Of a DNA stretch of 64,000 nucleotides, positions 48,061 through 60,099 are shown piece by piece. The position numbers and the translations under genes were made by a program. The DNA is from Gnetum montanum (Eukaryota; Streptophyta; Gnetopsida; Gnetales; Gnetaceae): assembly GCA_015680685.1 (NCBI GenBank), contig MNCI01004101.1, positions 462,277-526,276 of the forward strand. Reading direction: 5' to 3'. The notes under the pieces are model-generated. The model was not told the origin of the DNA. It did not search any database and saw only the letters and a program-made list of their open reading frames with translations. Numbering within the stretch: position 1 is the stretch's first letter; each line of letters opens with the position of its first letter.

Positions 48061-51000
48061 TGACTCTTCTTTTTGTTGATTAGCCATTAAATGTTATAAA
48101 CAAAAACATCAACATAGCCATTTTAATATTTACAAAATTTACAATGTTCACTACTACTATAGATGCATATAGCCAAAAATAAGACCAAAATTTAAATTTA
48201 AAGTTAAAATGTCCATAACATACATAGCCATGGCCACACTTTGCAGCAAAAATGTCAAAGAATAACAATCATCTATAACATAGTCTTGGCTAATCATAGG
48301 CATCAACATAAAAATAAAAAAAAATAGCTAACAAGATAAAATAAAGGAGGCTACTAAGTGGAATTCAAAGGAGGAAGTGGTGAGTCATTCCCACCCTCAA
48401 AAATAGGCCTGCCAAAGTCTCCTAAAGCTTAGAGTGCAACGACATATAGCTAGTTAGTATCCTATAGCCAAGATCATGACTTAAAATAGAAACTAAAAAA
48501 TAAAATATATCAAACTTATGGATATTTTGTCCCTATTAATTTTAGGGGTAGATGGGGAAGGCCTTCCTCCAAATGATGAAGGATCTGGTCCTTTGTCATG
48601 TTAACCCAATGAACATCCCCATGATCAATGCCAAAAAGAATGTCAATCCTATTTATAGCAGTTCAAGTAATAGGTTTCTAGGTAGTAGTAGCTATAGAGG
48701 TCTCACCTACAATATGAAAATATAAAAAGTAGGGGATTGCTTCACCTTAGGAGTACTTTCAAAAAGTTGATAAGAACTTTCCACCTAAATCCCTTGAATG
48801 AATAACTCTTTGTTGCATCATTCAATTGACTCCACCTTGAGCCGTTTTAGGTAAGGCCCATGATTTATCTTATATTATTGCTTATAGACCTTTTGTGTCT
48901 TTCTCCACTAAAGGACCCAAGTGTAGTGATCCTTCTACTCCTCAACCTTTTGGGAGATGAGGTCCATTTGCATACATTGTTCTACCATCTCCCACGGGAC
49001 TGCTACTTTGTCCTAGACTACATGCTAGTAGAAGATCCACGTGATCTTCTTAGTTCATAAATCTCTTGACTTAGCCACTTGGGTTTCCACAAAGGCCTTA
49101 CGGTCTTAGAGATCTCTAATCGTATCCTATTACATTTGAGCCTTTTTCCTTAATACCACAACTTCCTTCCATAATAATTCATTGAACTTCTCTAGCTTCC
49201 ATGAAGTTTTTGCATGTGACATTGCTAAATAAGTAGCAATCTCATAAAACTTCATGGCTACACTAGACACGTAAGTGAAAATCTTAAATAAGAAGTCTAT
49301 CTTCATGTCTCTACTTGGATCCCACTTCATAGAAGGCACTACACAAGCATATAATACAACCAAAAAACATAACATAAGATAGTTATAATGCAAGCAAAGC
49401 CCATGACTAAGGCACATAAAAAAATCTCCTTACCTATCTTAGGTGCAACCTAATGCAACCCATTGATTATGTCCTTAGCCATCGCATATATGAACTTCTC
49501 TTTGTTTGGAGTCTCTACCCATGGTTTCACATGAAACTTAAGGGTGGAAGCTTTCATTGGTGGTTTTGAAAATACTGTAAGAATAACAATCATCAAAATG
49601 TTAGAATGAAAAAAAAAAGATTGCCAATGAGCTATAACCAAAATATTAAGGCATAAGCATACATGTCTCCTCCTCTCCCTTCTATAGGATGATGATGAGA
49701 GAGGTACCTAGTATCACCTCACCAAATAAGTTTTCTAGATCATCTATACCTACATTGGCAAATCCTTCAACCATAGGTTGCTTTAGAACTTCCTCTTTTG
49801 CATGCCTTTGTTATACCACCATAGAAGCTTGGGATACTATAGCTTGACACTTATCTATAACCATAGCACATAGAAAATTGGTCAACACATGAAACCATAA
49901 TGTAGGCATAAAATTTAGAACTTGAAATAGCCAAATTTATACAAATCATACCTACAACTACCTATTGTGATCGCTTAAGCTTAAACTTAAGCTTCTTTAG
50001 GGTAGGTTGATCTAATGCTAGGGGTGCCTCCTTCATAGGCCTCTTGAGTTTCTCCCTAGCTACTGCTTTAGCCTTCATACTTCATTATCTAGAATCCTAG
50101 ATACTGGCAAGAAATGAGAGGGACTCATTATCATTAGTACTATTAGGAGACTTGTATTACCTAACATCAAGATTCTTAGTAGTGATGGATAATGTAACAT
50201 CCATCCATTTTGGTGGATTTTGGGCCTATGTTTCTGGATAAATGTACTTTATTCAAGGCCTAGAAAGTTGGCTTAGGTCTTGGGAAACCTATCTTCCATT
50301 TCTATACACCAGTACAAACTTTGTAAACCTCTTTAGATGACCTAGAAAAAATGCAAAGTGCATATGGATTATCATAGACATGTTAGCACGTAGTCTAGGG
50401 ATCTCCTCTCAAAGCCCAGTAGCTAAAGTAGTTACCTAATCAAATCTAATGCCCTCCATTGGGAACTTCTTAAAGGTCCATCCCTATGCTAGGTTAATTA
50501 CCTTCCTTTATGATAGTAGTTTGGGAAATGCATGAGACCTAATGAAAGAATATGATTCTTTTGCATCAGGATTCATGAAGCTATCCATCAAAATTTCATA
50601 GTGGCCCATGTTGGTACTAAGCCACTCTAGAACTTCATTATAATGGCCAAATTCCCTTACTATCCTAGTGGGAACCTTTGCCCTATCAGTAGGAATACCA
50701 AACAAGTCATGAAAGAGGCTAGCACCTACATCCAAATTTAGCTTCATGCCTCAGATGATGGTGTTAAAATGACCAACCTTCTCATTAAAAGATTTAATGA
50801 CATGTAATATCTCCATAGTATGAATGGAAGAGATAGATGCCATGAATACATTAATAAAACCTACAAGCTAGATGTTTGCTTTAACATATCTAGGTGCATG
50901 TCCCTTTATCCACTCCTATGCTGATGTCAATTTATCAAACTTTAGGATGAGGGTATCCTCATGACATAACCTAAAAGTGGTATAGTGATATGAGTCAAGG

Positions 51001-51934
51001 TGGGAGACCTTGCAAAGCAATAATCAAAGTTTAGCATCAATATGAGCAATTTCAATGACTAGGTAAAGTGATTGAACACTCAAAGTTATAGCCATACAAA
51101 CACTAGAAGTTATAGCCTTTATGTTTACCTTTCCTTTTCTTCTATGGTGTGGAGGTATTATCTACAAGGGTTTGATTTGTGCTATTAGCATCTATCCAAT
51201 AGTTGTGCATCATCCCATCATCCTTGTACATTTTGTATATATGGTTAAACCTGGTGGCATATTCATCAAAGTACCCTCTTAACTATTGATACATAATATT
51301 TTTGATTTAATTGGTGAATTTGTCCTAAGTAGTTTGAGGCACTACTAGGATTTTATCATTAATGATCAAGCCCTAACAATTATCCTTGTACTTGAAAGAA
51401 GCTGTAATATTAATGGAGTTAGGAAAGGTAATCAAGCCAAAAGCATAAAAGCATAATAATAACCATGTTTACCCCTATAGATAATACATGGTGCTAGGAA
51501 GATTCTGGAATAATGTGTGAGCTCTATGCACCACCATTAGAGTATTATTAATATTATACTGACTATAATTTGGCATCATCCAAATCTCTAAAAGGTACAT
51601 GGACTTATGACATCTGCTGGTCTCCTTGCAATCTTAGGAAGCATCTTGTTAGTAATGTATTTGGAAATTCGGCTAAATTCCCAAGATAACAGGGTCTTCA
51701 TAACAACTTGGCTACATCTATGAACAAGTGTGACCAGCATATCAAACTAAAGTACGTAAGGAGATAGGGAAGGAAGTCCCTTTTCCTAGGTTGAAACCAT
51801 AATGAGAGATCCCAAAAGGCATGTCATGTGGTGTGATGTTGGTCTTTTGATGACCAATGTAGCACAAGATACTAGCTATCTCCACTATGATGAGGATAGG
51901 CCTAAAAAAGACCTTGCATGAAGCAAAACACAAA

Positions 51935-52365
51935 AACATTATGACCAATTGAAATTTCATTACAAACTTAGAAAAAACATCCTAGTCAGAGGTGAAAGTA
52001 GCCTTTGTAAAAATATCTAAGGTGTTTATCTAAATTAGTGTAAGAAATTACACAAAAAAAAAAACATTATTACAACCTTTCAAAGAAATGACATTATGGC
52101 CAATTGGAATTACTTAGCAAATTTGGACAAAACACTTAGTTATAGGTGAAATTAGCCTCTATAAAAATCTCTAAGGTGTTTATCTAAATTAGTCTAAGTA
52201 ATTCCATTAGAAAACATTATTACAACCTTCCATAAACTTACATCATGACCAACTGAAATTTCATAAAAAATTTAGAAAAAAATTCCTACGTTAGAGGTGA
52301 AATTAACCTATATAGAAATATCTTAGATGTTTATCTAAATTAGCTTGAGAAATTTCATAAAAGCA
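51935..52365. repeat. Three tandem units of about 145 bases
   Basis: Each unit has AAAACATTAT, a CCAATTG-like block, GGTGAAATTAGCC and GGTGTTTATCTAAATTAG in that order. The first unit overlaps the start of the coding-like segment at 51960. Confidence 0.75.
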
Positions 52366-52434
52366 TTATTACCATATTTTATAGCCTTTATAGCCAAAAT
52401 TTCATAGCCCAAAATTATTTCTTAGTCTAAATTA

Positions 52435-52725
52435 TGCATAAATTTAGAAAAAGCATATACAGTATTCATAAATTTAAAGAAAAAACATGCAACTTATGCA
52501 TAAATTTAGAAAATAGCATCTAAATTATGCATAAATTTAGAAAAAGTAAGCATAAGTTTAGGAAAAACATCTAAATTATGAAAAGCATGAATAAATTTAG
52601 AAAAAACATCTAAAATATGCACAAAGCTTAGGAAAAAGCATCTAAATTATGCAAAGCATGCATAAATTTGGAAAAATCATCTAAGCTATGCACACATTTA
52701 GGAAAATCATAATAAACTTAGAAAA
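52435..52725. repeat. AT-rich minisatellite
   Basis: About nine imperfect units of 25-45 bases based on ATGCATAAATTTAGAAAAAG, in the putative long first intron of the element E antisense gene. Confidence 0.75.
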
Positions 52726-53769
52726 AGCCATGTAGTTGTAGTAAAAGCTTATTTAAAATAAAAAAAAGCTTTTACTCTTCTTTAAAAAGGAAAAATAAGA
52801 ATTAGTTTGACATGTTCACAAAAGAAAAATATAAGTTATACATATCAACCACTTCCATTTCCAAATGGTCAATATACTACAACCATGATTTTGCCTTGTT
52901 CACACAGCTATAGCCAAAAAATTCATCAAGAATTTGTTTGTACTCTAATTTCAATGATTCCACAACAAAAAGAATCTTCAAATTACGAAACTTATATTCA
53001 TGACCATTAAAAATAAANAATTACAAAAGTGGCACAAACAACATAACTACGCAACATTAGGAAAGCAACCATAACTTCTTCATTGAAAGGTCAAATTAAA
53101 TGGGACAATAGCGATAGGAAATATTAAACAAAGGACTACAAACCTATAACCTTCAATTTTACAAATGCGCAGCCGTTATACTAGGAAAAAATACAAATTT
53201 ACTTGCTTTTTCATATCAAAACTTCAAAAATCTCAAAACCTTGATTTCATATAGCCATGAAAACAATCAAAATAGAAAAAACCATTGAAACCCATTAAAA
53301 TTCAAACCAAAAAATTTTGGTAGTATTTTATTAAAATTTAATTTTAACAAATCCTAAGTCCTAGATTTGAAAAAACAGCCACACCCCAATATTTTGGAAA
53401 AAAAGCATGTAACAACAAGTGCTATTTTCAAAATCAAATCTATGAAGATAATGCAATGAAACAAGGATAGATCTACATGAAAGTAGCTAAAATAGGAGGT
53501 GGGATTTCATAAAAATTTAATTTTAATCCCTCCACTAGAGTAGATCTAGAAAAATGGCCTTAACACATAGGAAGCAAAAAAAACTAGAAAAACCATAAGA
53601 GACAAAGGAAAAAATAGGTATAACTACCTACTTTGGAGTAGTAATAGAAGAAGCTTGGATGGAGATGAACCTAGGTACTTCTTCTAACTCTTGGGAATGT
53701 TCATCGACCTTCTAGATCATAGGGATTTGGCTCTTTCCCCCTTGTTTCTTTAGCACCATGGTAAGCTCA

Positions 53770-54940
53770 ATGTTGCGAATGGTTGAAAACGATGAAGGAT
53801 GAGAGATCAATGCTAGATGTGAGGAAGATGGAAGCCTTGCATGCTAGAAATTGGTTGCTATTACCACAAGTACCTCTTCCAAAGCTCTCATCCAATGCAC
53901 TCTTATTGTAGAATGATAGTTATGATCAAAACTTACAAAATTTCACATATAAAACTCATCTAAAAACTAACACACACCTTGAAACCCCAGTTGGTAATTC
54001 AGTGCACCATAACTCCAATTGCACTAAAGTTGAAGAGGGGAAATTCTAGTTCATGTTGGTTTTGGGAGGAAAAAAACTTCACTTTTCAAAATTTTAAATT
54101 TTTTGATTATAGGCCCCACCCTACACCTTCTCTCTTAACCAAAAATGGCATCATCATTGAGACTTTCTCTAATTTGATTGTTAAAAACTTATCGCAACCT
54201 TAACCCCATGAATCCATGCTAGGAATACCATGCCCAACATGGAAACATGCCTTCTATTTTGTAAAATTATTAGAAATACAAATATTTTGCTATTTTTAGT
54301 AACTCAAAGCTACCTTTGTCAAGCTCAAGTTCTGAAAAGTAGGTAAGACATGAGCAAGCCTAGACACCATGGGTTTCCACACTAGGGTAGCAATGTTGAG
54401 CATTGAATAAGGGGGTAACACACACTCTCTTTCCCAACCCCTATCTAGCAGACATGTAACCTTAAAATGAATACCACATGACCTAAAACCCCTTCAAGCA
54501 TCTTTGGTAGCCTCAAAACCCCACCAAACCTAGTTAAAATTGGTCAAAAATAGTTGAAATATAGGATTTGGTATTTTCCATGATAGGGGAGGCTTCTTTC
54601 ACATTGTGCCTCTAGCCCTCAACATGGATTGATGGGGGGNGAGGAGATTGCATGAGGTACTTAGCCTAGATCTTGACACCCAACATTGATTGTTGACACC
54701 AAAAATTGCAAAGGTTGACATGCATGGTCAATCAGCTATTTATTTAGTCTAGATCTAACTTTCTTTACTAAGGGAGACCTCATCCACACTAACTTTTTGA
54801 CCCTCAATGTTGATGAAAGGTGGGAAGCTTGAAAACACCCTCAAAACCTTCAAAATGACTAGATCTTGGCCTTAGGCACTCATGACCAATACTAGCAAGC
54901 ATGTGGACACTCATGCATAGCTAGAATGATCATAAAATGC
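53770..54940. other. Unassigned region between elements E and G
   Basis: No pol of element E is found here. A short block (54795-54822) matches 24014-24040 of the E LTR in inverted orientation, which hints at a minus-oriented relative of that LTR. One N lies at 54640. Confidence 0.35.
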
Positions 54941-55475
54941 GAAAAATCCCATTTCCTCCAATTTTCCATAGTGACCATGGATGCCCCAATGTGAACAGAA
55001 GTGGGGAAGCCCAAAAATTATCTAATGATGCTTAAAATAATTAAATTTCAAACATCAAATGTTAATACTTATGTATAGCAACCATATAAGCCTGCATGCA
55101 TGATCAAAAATGACTACAAATGATCAAAAAGCTTTTCCCCAAATTTTCCATGCTGAGCATGGAAGCCTTAGCATGGAAAATCATGGAGAAGCCCAAATCT
55201 CACTCATCAAAAATCCAATTTCCTCCAATTTTCCATAGTTACCATGGATGCACCAATGTGAAAACAGGTGGGGAAGCCCAAAAATTACCTAATGATTCTT
55301 AAAATAATCAAATTTTAAACATCAAATGTTAATACTTATGTCTAGCAACCGTAGAAGCCTGAATTCATGATCAAAAGTTACTACAAATGATCAAAAATAT
55401 TTTCCCCAAATTTTCCATGCTGAGCATGGAAGCCTTATCATGGAAAATCAAGGAGAAGGCCAAAACCCACTCATC
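54941..55475. repeat. Two tandem units of 267 bases with inverted repeats
   Basis: Units 54941-55207 and 55208-55475 align closely. Each contains an 11-base inverted repeat, TTTTCCATGCT with AGCATGGAAAA, about 15 bases apart. Could be U3 of a following LTR or a leftover of another element. Confidence 0.75.
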
Positions 55476-55551
55476 AATTTTCAAAACAACAAAATTTTGA
55501 CACCAAGCATTCACCAACATGATCTTAGCGACCTACATGCATGATGAATTA

Positions 55552-56021
55552 TGTTTTGACTAGCTTTGATAATGGATACTTGATATCAGAGCCTTGACAT
55601 CAAATACATAATGTTGTAGCCTAGGATGCAATGTCGAATATTTGATATCGTAGGGTATATGCTAGCCTATAAATATAGTGTTTGGGCTAATAGTTTTCAT
55701 AAGGCTTTTATAGTTTTTATCATAGATAGTGAATCTCTTGTAGTTTATTTTCTCTAGAGTTAGAATATTTTTTGAGTGTGTATGGATCTTTGTTAAAGTA
55801 CTAATGTACCTGAGCACAATGGTGTGATAAGAATAAAAGCAAACCCTTTTGATTATCCTTGCAGCACTAAGAATAGATTAATATTTCCTTCATGTATTTA
55901 ATATTCATGCACTTCATGTTAATGCACTTTAATTCAGCAATTAATTTCTAGTTATTAATGAGAACAAGCACAACCACCTTGAGCATACATGTAGCACTTG
56001 GTAACTTAGAAATTCTTAACA
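55552..56021 (+). mobile_element. Element G 5' LTR, candidate
   Basis: Ends in CTTAACA at 56021, directly before a PBS-like TTTGGTAGCCCAGTAGTGC. A TATA box TATAAATA lies at 55668-55675. The left edge TGTTTTGAC (55552) is chosen because it pairs with the AACA end; the LTR may reach further left and include the 267-base repeats. No second LTR is seen up to 64000. Confidence 0.45.
55668..55675 (+). promoter_or_regulatory. TATA box of element G LTR
   Basis: TATAAATA about 350 bases before the LTR end, pointing to gag. Confidence 0.5.
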
Positions 56022-56544
56022 TTTGGTAGCCCAGTAGTGCTATGTGTGTTCAAGATGTATTTGAAAAGTGGGAATGGGTACTTATGTTAGGCTATCTAGG
56101 AAATAGATGAATGAGATCTTATATTATTCTACCTTTCATTCTTGTTGTAGGTGATTAAATTTATAAAACATAAAATGATGAAAATCATGTACCTCAGTTA
56201 CACTTAAACCATATCCTTGAACTTCATAAGTGTAGTTGGAAAGACAAAGAACACTTTTAATGCCCATTTCACTTGCTAGAAAATTAGTGTACTAGAGAAC
56301 TATAGGTCCATATAATTCAACTAGATTGTGTGTAAACACCTTAGTGATTCATATGATTAGGTGTAGGGATACCTCACTGCTCATCATTGGTGTTGTGGTA
56401 AGGGACCTTTTAGTTGTTTTGTGTGCTATCTAGGACTAGTGAAAAAATTTTCAGATCATTGGAATGAACAAAGTCATATCATACTTCGAAAATAACTACA
56501 AAAATTTCTAAAAGCACACTGTGTTTTTTATTCTCTAATATAAA
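56022..56544 (+). other. Element G PBS and leader
   Basis: A PBS-like TTTGGTAGCCCAGTAGTGC at 56022-56040, then about 500 bases of untranslated leader without other features. Confidence 0.4.
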
Positions 56545-58320
56545 ATGTCTTCTTCTCATAGAAATGCTTCTCTACCCAAGTCTGATGGAGTACATTAGCT
56601 AGTGCCTCAACAATATTAGGTGGTATATGCTCATCCTGATGAGCATGTACCCAATTTCATCTTCGTCTTCCACTAGGATAAATAGCTCTGGTGGCATGAT
56701 ATGGAGGGAAACATCATGTTATTACCTAGTTGATCCATTACTCTAGTGCTCCAATGAATTCTTATACAATGGGGTCTCTAGGAACTTCAAGCTAAATATG
56801 TTGTGCAAGATACTAATGCCAAGGATTATCATCCTATTAAGGCACAATGTCTATAGGATTGATAGCTAGAACAATATCATGAATCTATGAAGGGAAAAGG
56901 ATTTAGTGATTCCCCATTCCTACTATACCAAAATGATGATTGAGAGACCTTCTTTGGAAATTTTTCATTTAGTGAAATTTCTCTCTTTGACTTTGGTAAA
57001 GGAGGTCAAAACTAGAACCTACAATCCTTAATTCACAATCCTAGTTTTGGTATGAATGGATCCAATGATGAAGAAGGATCCAAAGAGGTAAGTCAAGACA
57101 AGGATGCAACTAAGAAATAAGATTATGATCATGGTTATGATCACTAGAGAGGGGGTAGTAGGCTCCCTGATGATGCTAGTCCTCCTTCCTCTTCACGTTC
57201 ATCATCATCATCTTCTTCGTTTGGCTCTAATCACAACCATAAGGGGTGCGAGCATGATGAAGGTGACTGATAGGATCAAAATGATTGAATGGACCATTGG
57301 GCAAGGTAAGATCAAGGGAACAAGCATTTAAGAGAGATGTGATGTCATGAACGAGAGGGTAGTAGAGGGCATCATAGGTATAAAATCAAGGCCTCAATGA
57401 GGCTTTACTTGGTATGAAAAGTATTCTAAACATCACAAAGGTAATACGAATTCCAAAAAGGCACTTGAAGGATAGTCGAACCAAAAGGCTAGACATGAAC
57501 AATATCCATTGGTTTAAAGGGGGATACAACTTGGATCCACAAAACCACCTCCAATATTTTTATGATGCCTATGCCTTGCAAAATATAGAAAATAAGTGGA
57601 AAAAGCTTAAATTTTTTTCAAGGACACTTATTAAAAAATCAAATAATTGGTACTAGTCCTTAGAACCAAAATCTATCAAATGATGGTGTACCATGCTTAA
57701 ATTATTCAATCACAGATATCAAATGTATTCCAGAGTGTCCAATTTGAGAAGGTAGATCCAAGAATGGAAACAAGGAATACAAAAATCCTTTGATGTTTCC
57801 ATTGGTCGATACTATTCCTTAATGCATAGACGTCCTAGCCATGGCTATTCTTAATTGGACCAGCTTCACCACATTGTAGATGAGCTTTAATCTAAAATGA
57901 GAAGAACCCTTGGTGTTTATGCCTAAGGATGGCTAGTAGAATTAAGTGTCAATAAGATCTAAACATTGATTGTGTAGGTAGCTAAAGAGGATGATCAATT
58001 AAGAAAAAAATAAAGTGCAAAATAGTAGAATTGATATCCTTCCATTCATAAGAGGGAGGTTTGATTCTATGATAGTGAGGAAGAATCAACACTTGATGAG
58101 GTAGTAAATGGAAAAATCTTATTGCTCCAAAAATTTCAATTCAAAATTATAGATAAGGTTTATCAGTTATGGAACTCCATGAATAGTAGATTTCAAGCTA
58201 TCCTAAAAATTACTGAAGAGTCCAAAGAACAAGGTAGCAATTATGAGTGTAGAAGGTGCAAGGAAGTTGAATGTGCCTATCAAAGAGGTGAGGGAAAGAT
58301 TGCTTCATAGAAGAAGTTGA
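56545..58320 (+). pseudogene. Element G gag
   Basis: ATG at 56545 opens MSSSHRNASLPKS. The frame has several stops. A Ser-rich linker lies at about 57175-57240, then a capsid-like segment with IHWFKGGYNLDPQNHLQYF (57500-57560; the open frame is 57414-57656). The C-terminal part near 58240 has a C..C pair (ECRRCKEVEC) that may be left of a zinc knuckle. A gap of about 750 bases with only broken frames follows up to the protease. Confidence 0.65.
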
Positions 58321-59066
58321 AGTGAATTAGATGATGATGGTGAATGTGATTTCTACTAGTATAAAAATTATAAGGGATGTTACCCCATAGCATGACACTT
58401 ATAGGATTTTGGGGTGTACACTCTTAATCCATGACTTGCACAAAGGTAAACACCTAGGAGATTACCTTATCCTCAAGGAAATTCTAAGCAGTTCTATCAG
58501 TAATAATAATATTATCTAAGTGGAACTCCTTTGCAACTATATGATAAATATCAAAAGTGGTAACAACAACAATCATGGCTACTATCACCACAAGGGAGCA
58601 CTACCCTTAGAGACATCTTGATCCATATGGGTACTATGTTCAGTAACCCTTGTTTCCACATTACTCTTCTAGTCACATTTCTAATTTTCAATCTCACTAG
58701 AATCCTTCTAATTATTATTCAACTCATTCTCTACATACAAGGATGAATACCACCCTTTACCCTTATCCTTCTCCTATTTCTGCACATCATCCTCCTTCCT
58801 CAGCTCAACTACCACTTGCTCCACTAATGCAAGGTGAACTACCAGCTCTACAGTAACAATGCAATGCTACTAGGGCTATTAACCCACAAGCAGTTCCTCA
58901 ACTAAGTGGGTTAGATGCTTGGTCAAATAAAGGACCTTTCTTTCAACCCTATAGTCTTCCTAATTGCTTAAATATAGTTTCAATTAAGAACCCTATTCTT
59001 CTATCTCCTTCTATATCAAATTCCTTTGAGTCCCATTCAAACCAAACACCACATGGGATTCATACT

Positions 59067-59490
59067 ATGATGCTTACTCATGAAATATCTAATTGGATCC
59101 ATGCTAAAAACCTTTCTAAGAACTTAGTCAATATTGGAAGTCCTCTCATCTATTTGCAAATTACTAGGAATGAACTGTGCAAAGCTCTTCTTGATACTAG
59201 TTCTAGTGTCAACTTGATCTCTCATGAGATGTATACTAAATGGAATCTACCTCCTCTCAAGAAGATAAATATCAATGAGAATTGGTAGACCAGTCCATCA
59301 ATGTTCCATTGGAACTACTGAAAGAAATTATAATCACTGTCTATGGGTGGTCTTATCGTACTAATTTCCTAGTGAGCAAGGTGGAGAACTACAAAGGAGC
59401 CTTTCGAATAATCATGGAAAGGACATGGCTAAGCACTATTGATGCAAGGATGGGAATTAGAGATATTTCACTAGAAATATCTAAATAAAA
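59067..59490 (+). pseudogene. Element G aspartic protease
   Basis: Reads LLDTSSSVNLISHEMY near 59192-59240. The family has D-T-G or D-S-G; here the Gly is Ser (a single G-to-A change), so the enzyme would be inactive. The second part (59282-59488) is one frame away. Confidence 0.7.
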
Positions 59491-60099
59491 TGCATTTAAG
59501 AAGATCAAGAAGAGGTGAGTTCCATGGATTGCCTATAGCGATACAAGGTGCAGTTTTGTGCAAAAACTTTGGGTAGTGAATTGCGCATCCATCTCTACAT
59601 GCAAGTAGTATGCACTTGAAGCATAAATTCAAAGGTGTCTATATGAAATAGCCACAAAACAAGAGGGCACCTAGTGGCTTATCATTGATTTTGAAAGTAG
59701 CATACTTTACATGGAACCAACTAAGAGCCTGACATATGCATATGTTATAAGCATAGATGAACTAGAGCAAGTTCATTACCAACTCTCTATTGATGCAAAT
59801 GATGATACCTATTAGAAAGAGTTAAAAATTCCTAAAAATTTCAAGCAAGAGCCCATTGAACTAAAAGTGCTATTATTTGGTATCGAATATGTGTTCTTAA
59901 AAAATGGGAAGCTAGTCATAATCAATGAAAATCTTGCTTTAGAGTAGAAAAATATGCTATTGAATGTAGTTGAAAAATGATGAGCAACTTTTACCTAGTC
60001 ATATTCTGAAATTATAGGGATTGATCCTAGGATATGCTAGCATTGCATCTACACTGATCTGGCCATAAAGCTAAAGAGGTAGCCATAAAGAGAATTGAA

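Larger units (their letters stand above)
48354..53759 (-). pseudogene. Antisense gene inside element E, homologue of 32148-35433
   Basis: Minus strand, opposite to gag of E. Matching parts: 51010 to about 50120 equals exon 3 of the F gene (shared patterns include a DV.ASLFHDL..IP, an EWL and an IHMHFAFF block); 49574-49434 equals exon 5 (PNKEKF), with an acceptor and a GTAAGG donor at the same places; 49338 downwards equals exon 6 (KWDPS, then EQCMQMDLISQK near 48960). The stop is at 48354-48356. A possible first exon starts with ATG at 53757-53759 and ends at a TAG-GTA junction near 53630. An extra 0.8-kb coding-like part (51960-51130, with MPFGISHYGFNLG and MYLLEIWM) has no match in F. Many stops. 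Confidence 0.7.

Noticed and set aside
48354-53759. Reading the minus-strand gene of E as a separate minus-strand element rather than part of E
   Set aside because: The homologue in F is enclosed by F's own LTRs at the same position between protease and pol, so the shared arrangement is the simpler explanation; the inverted LTR-like block at 54795 keeps some doubt.
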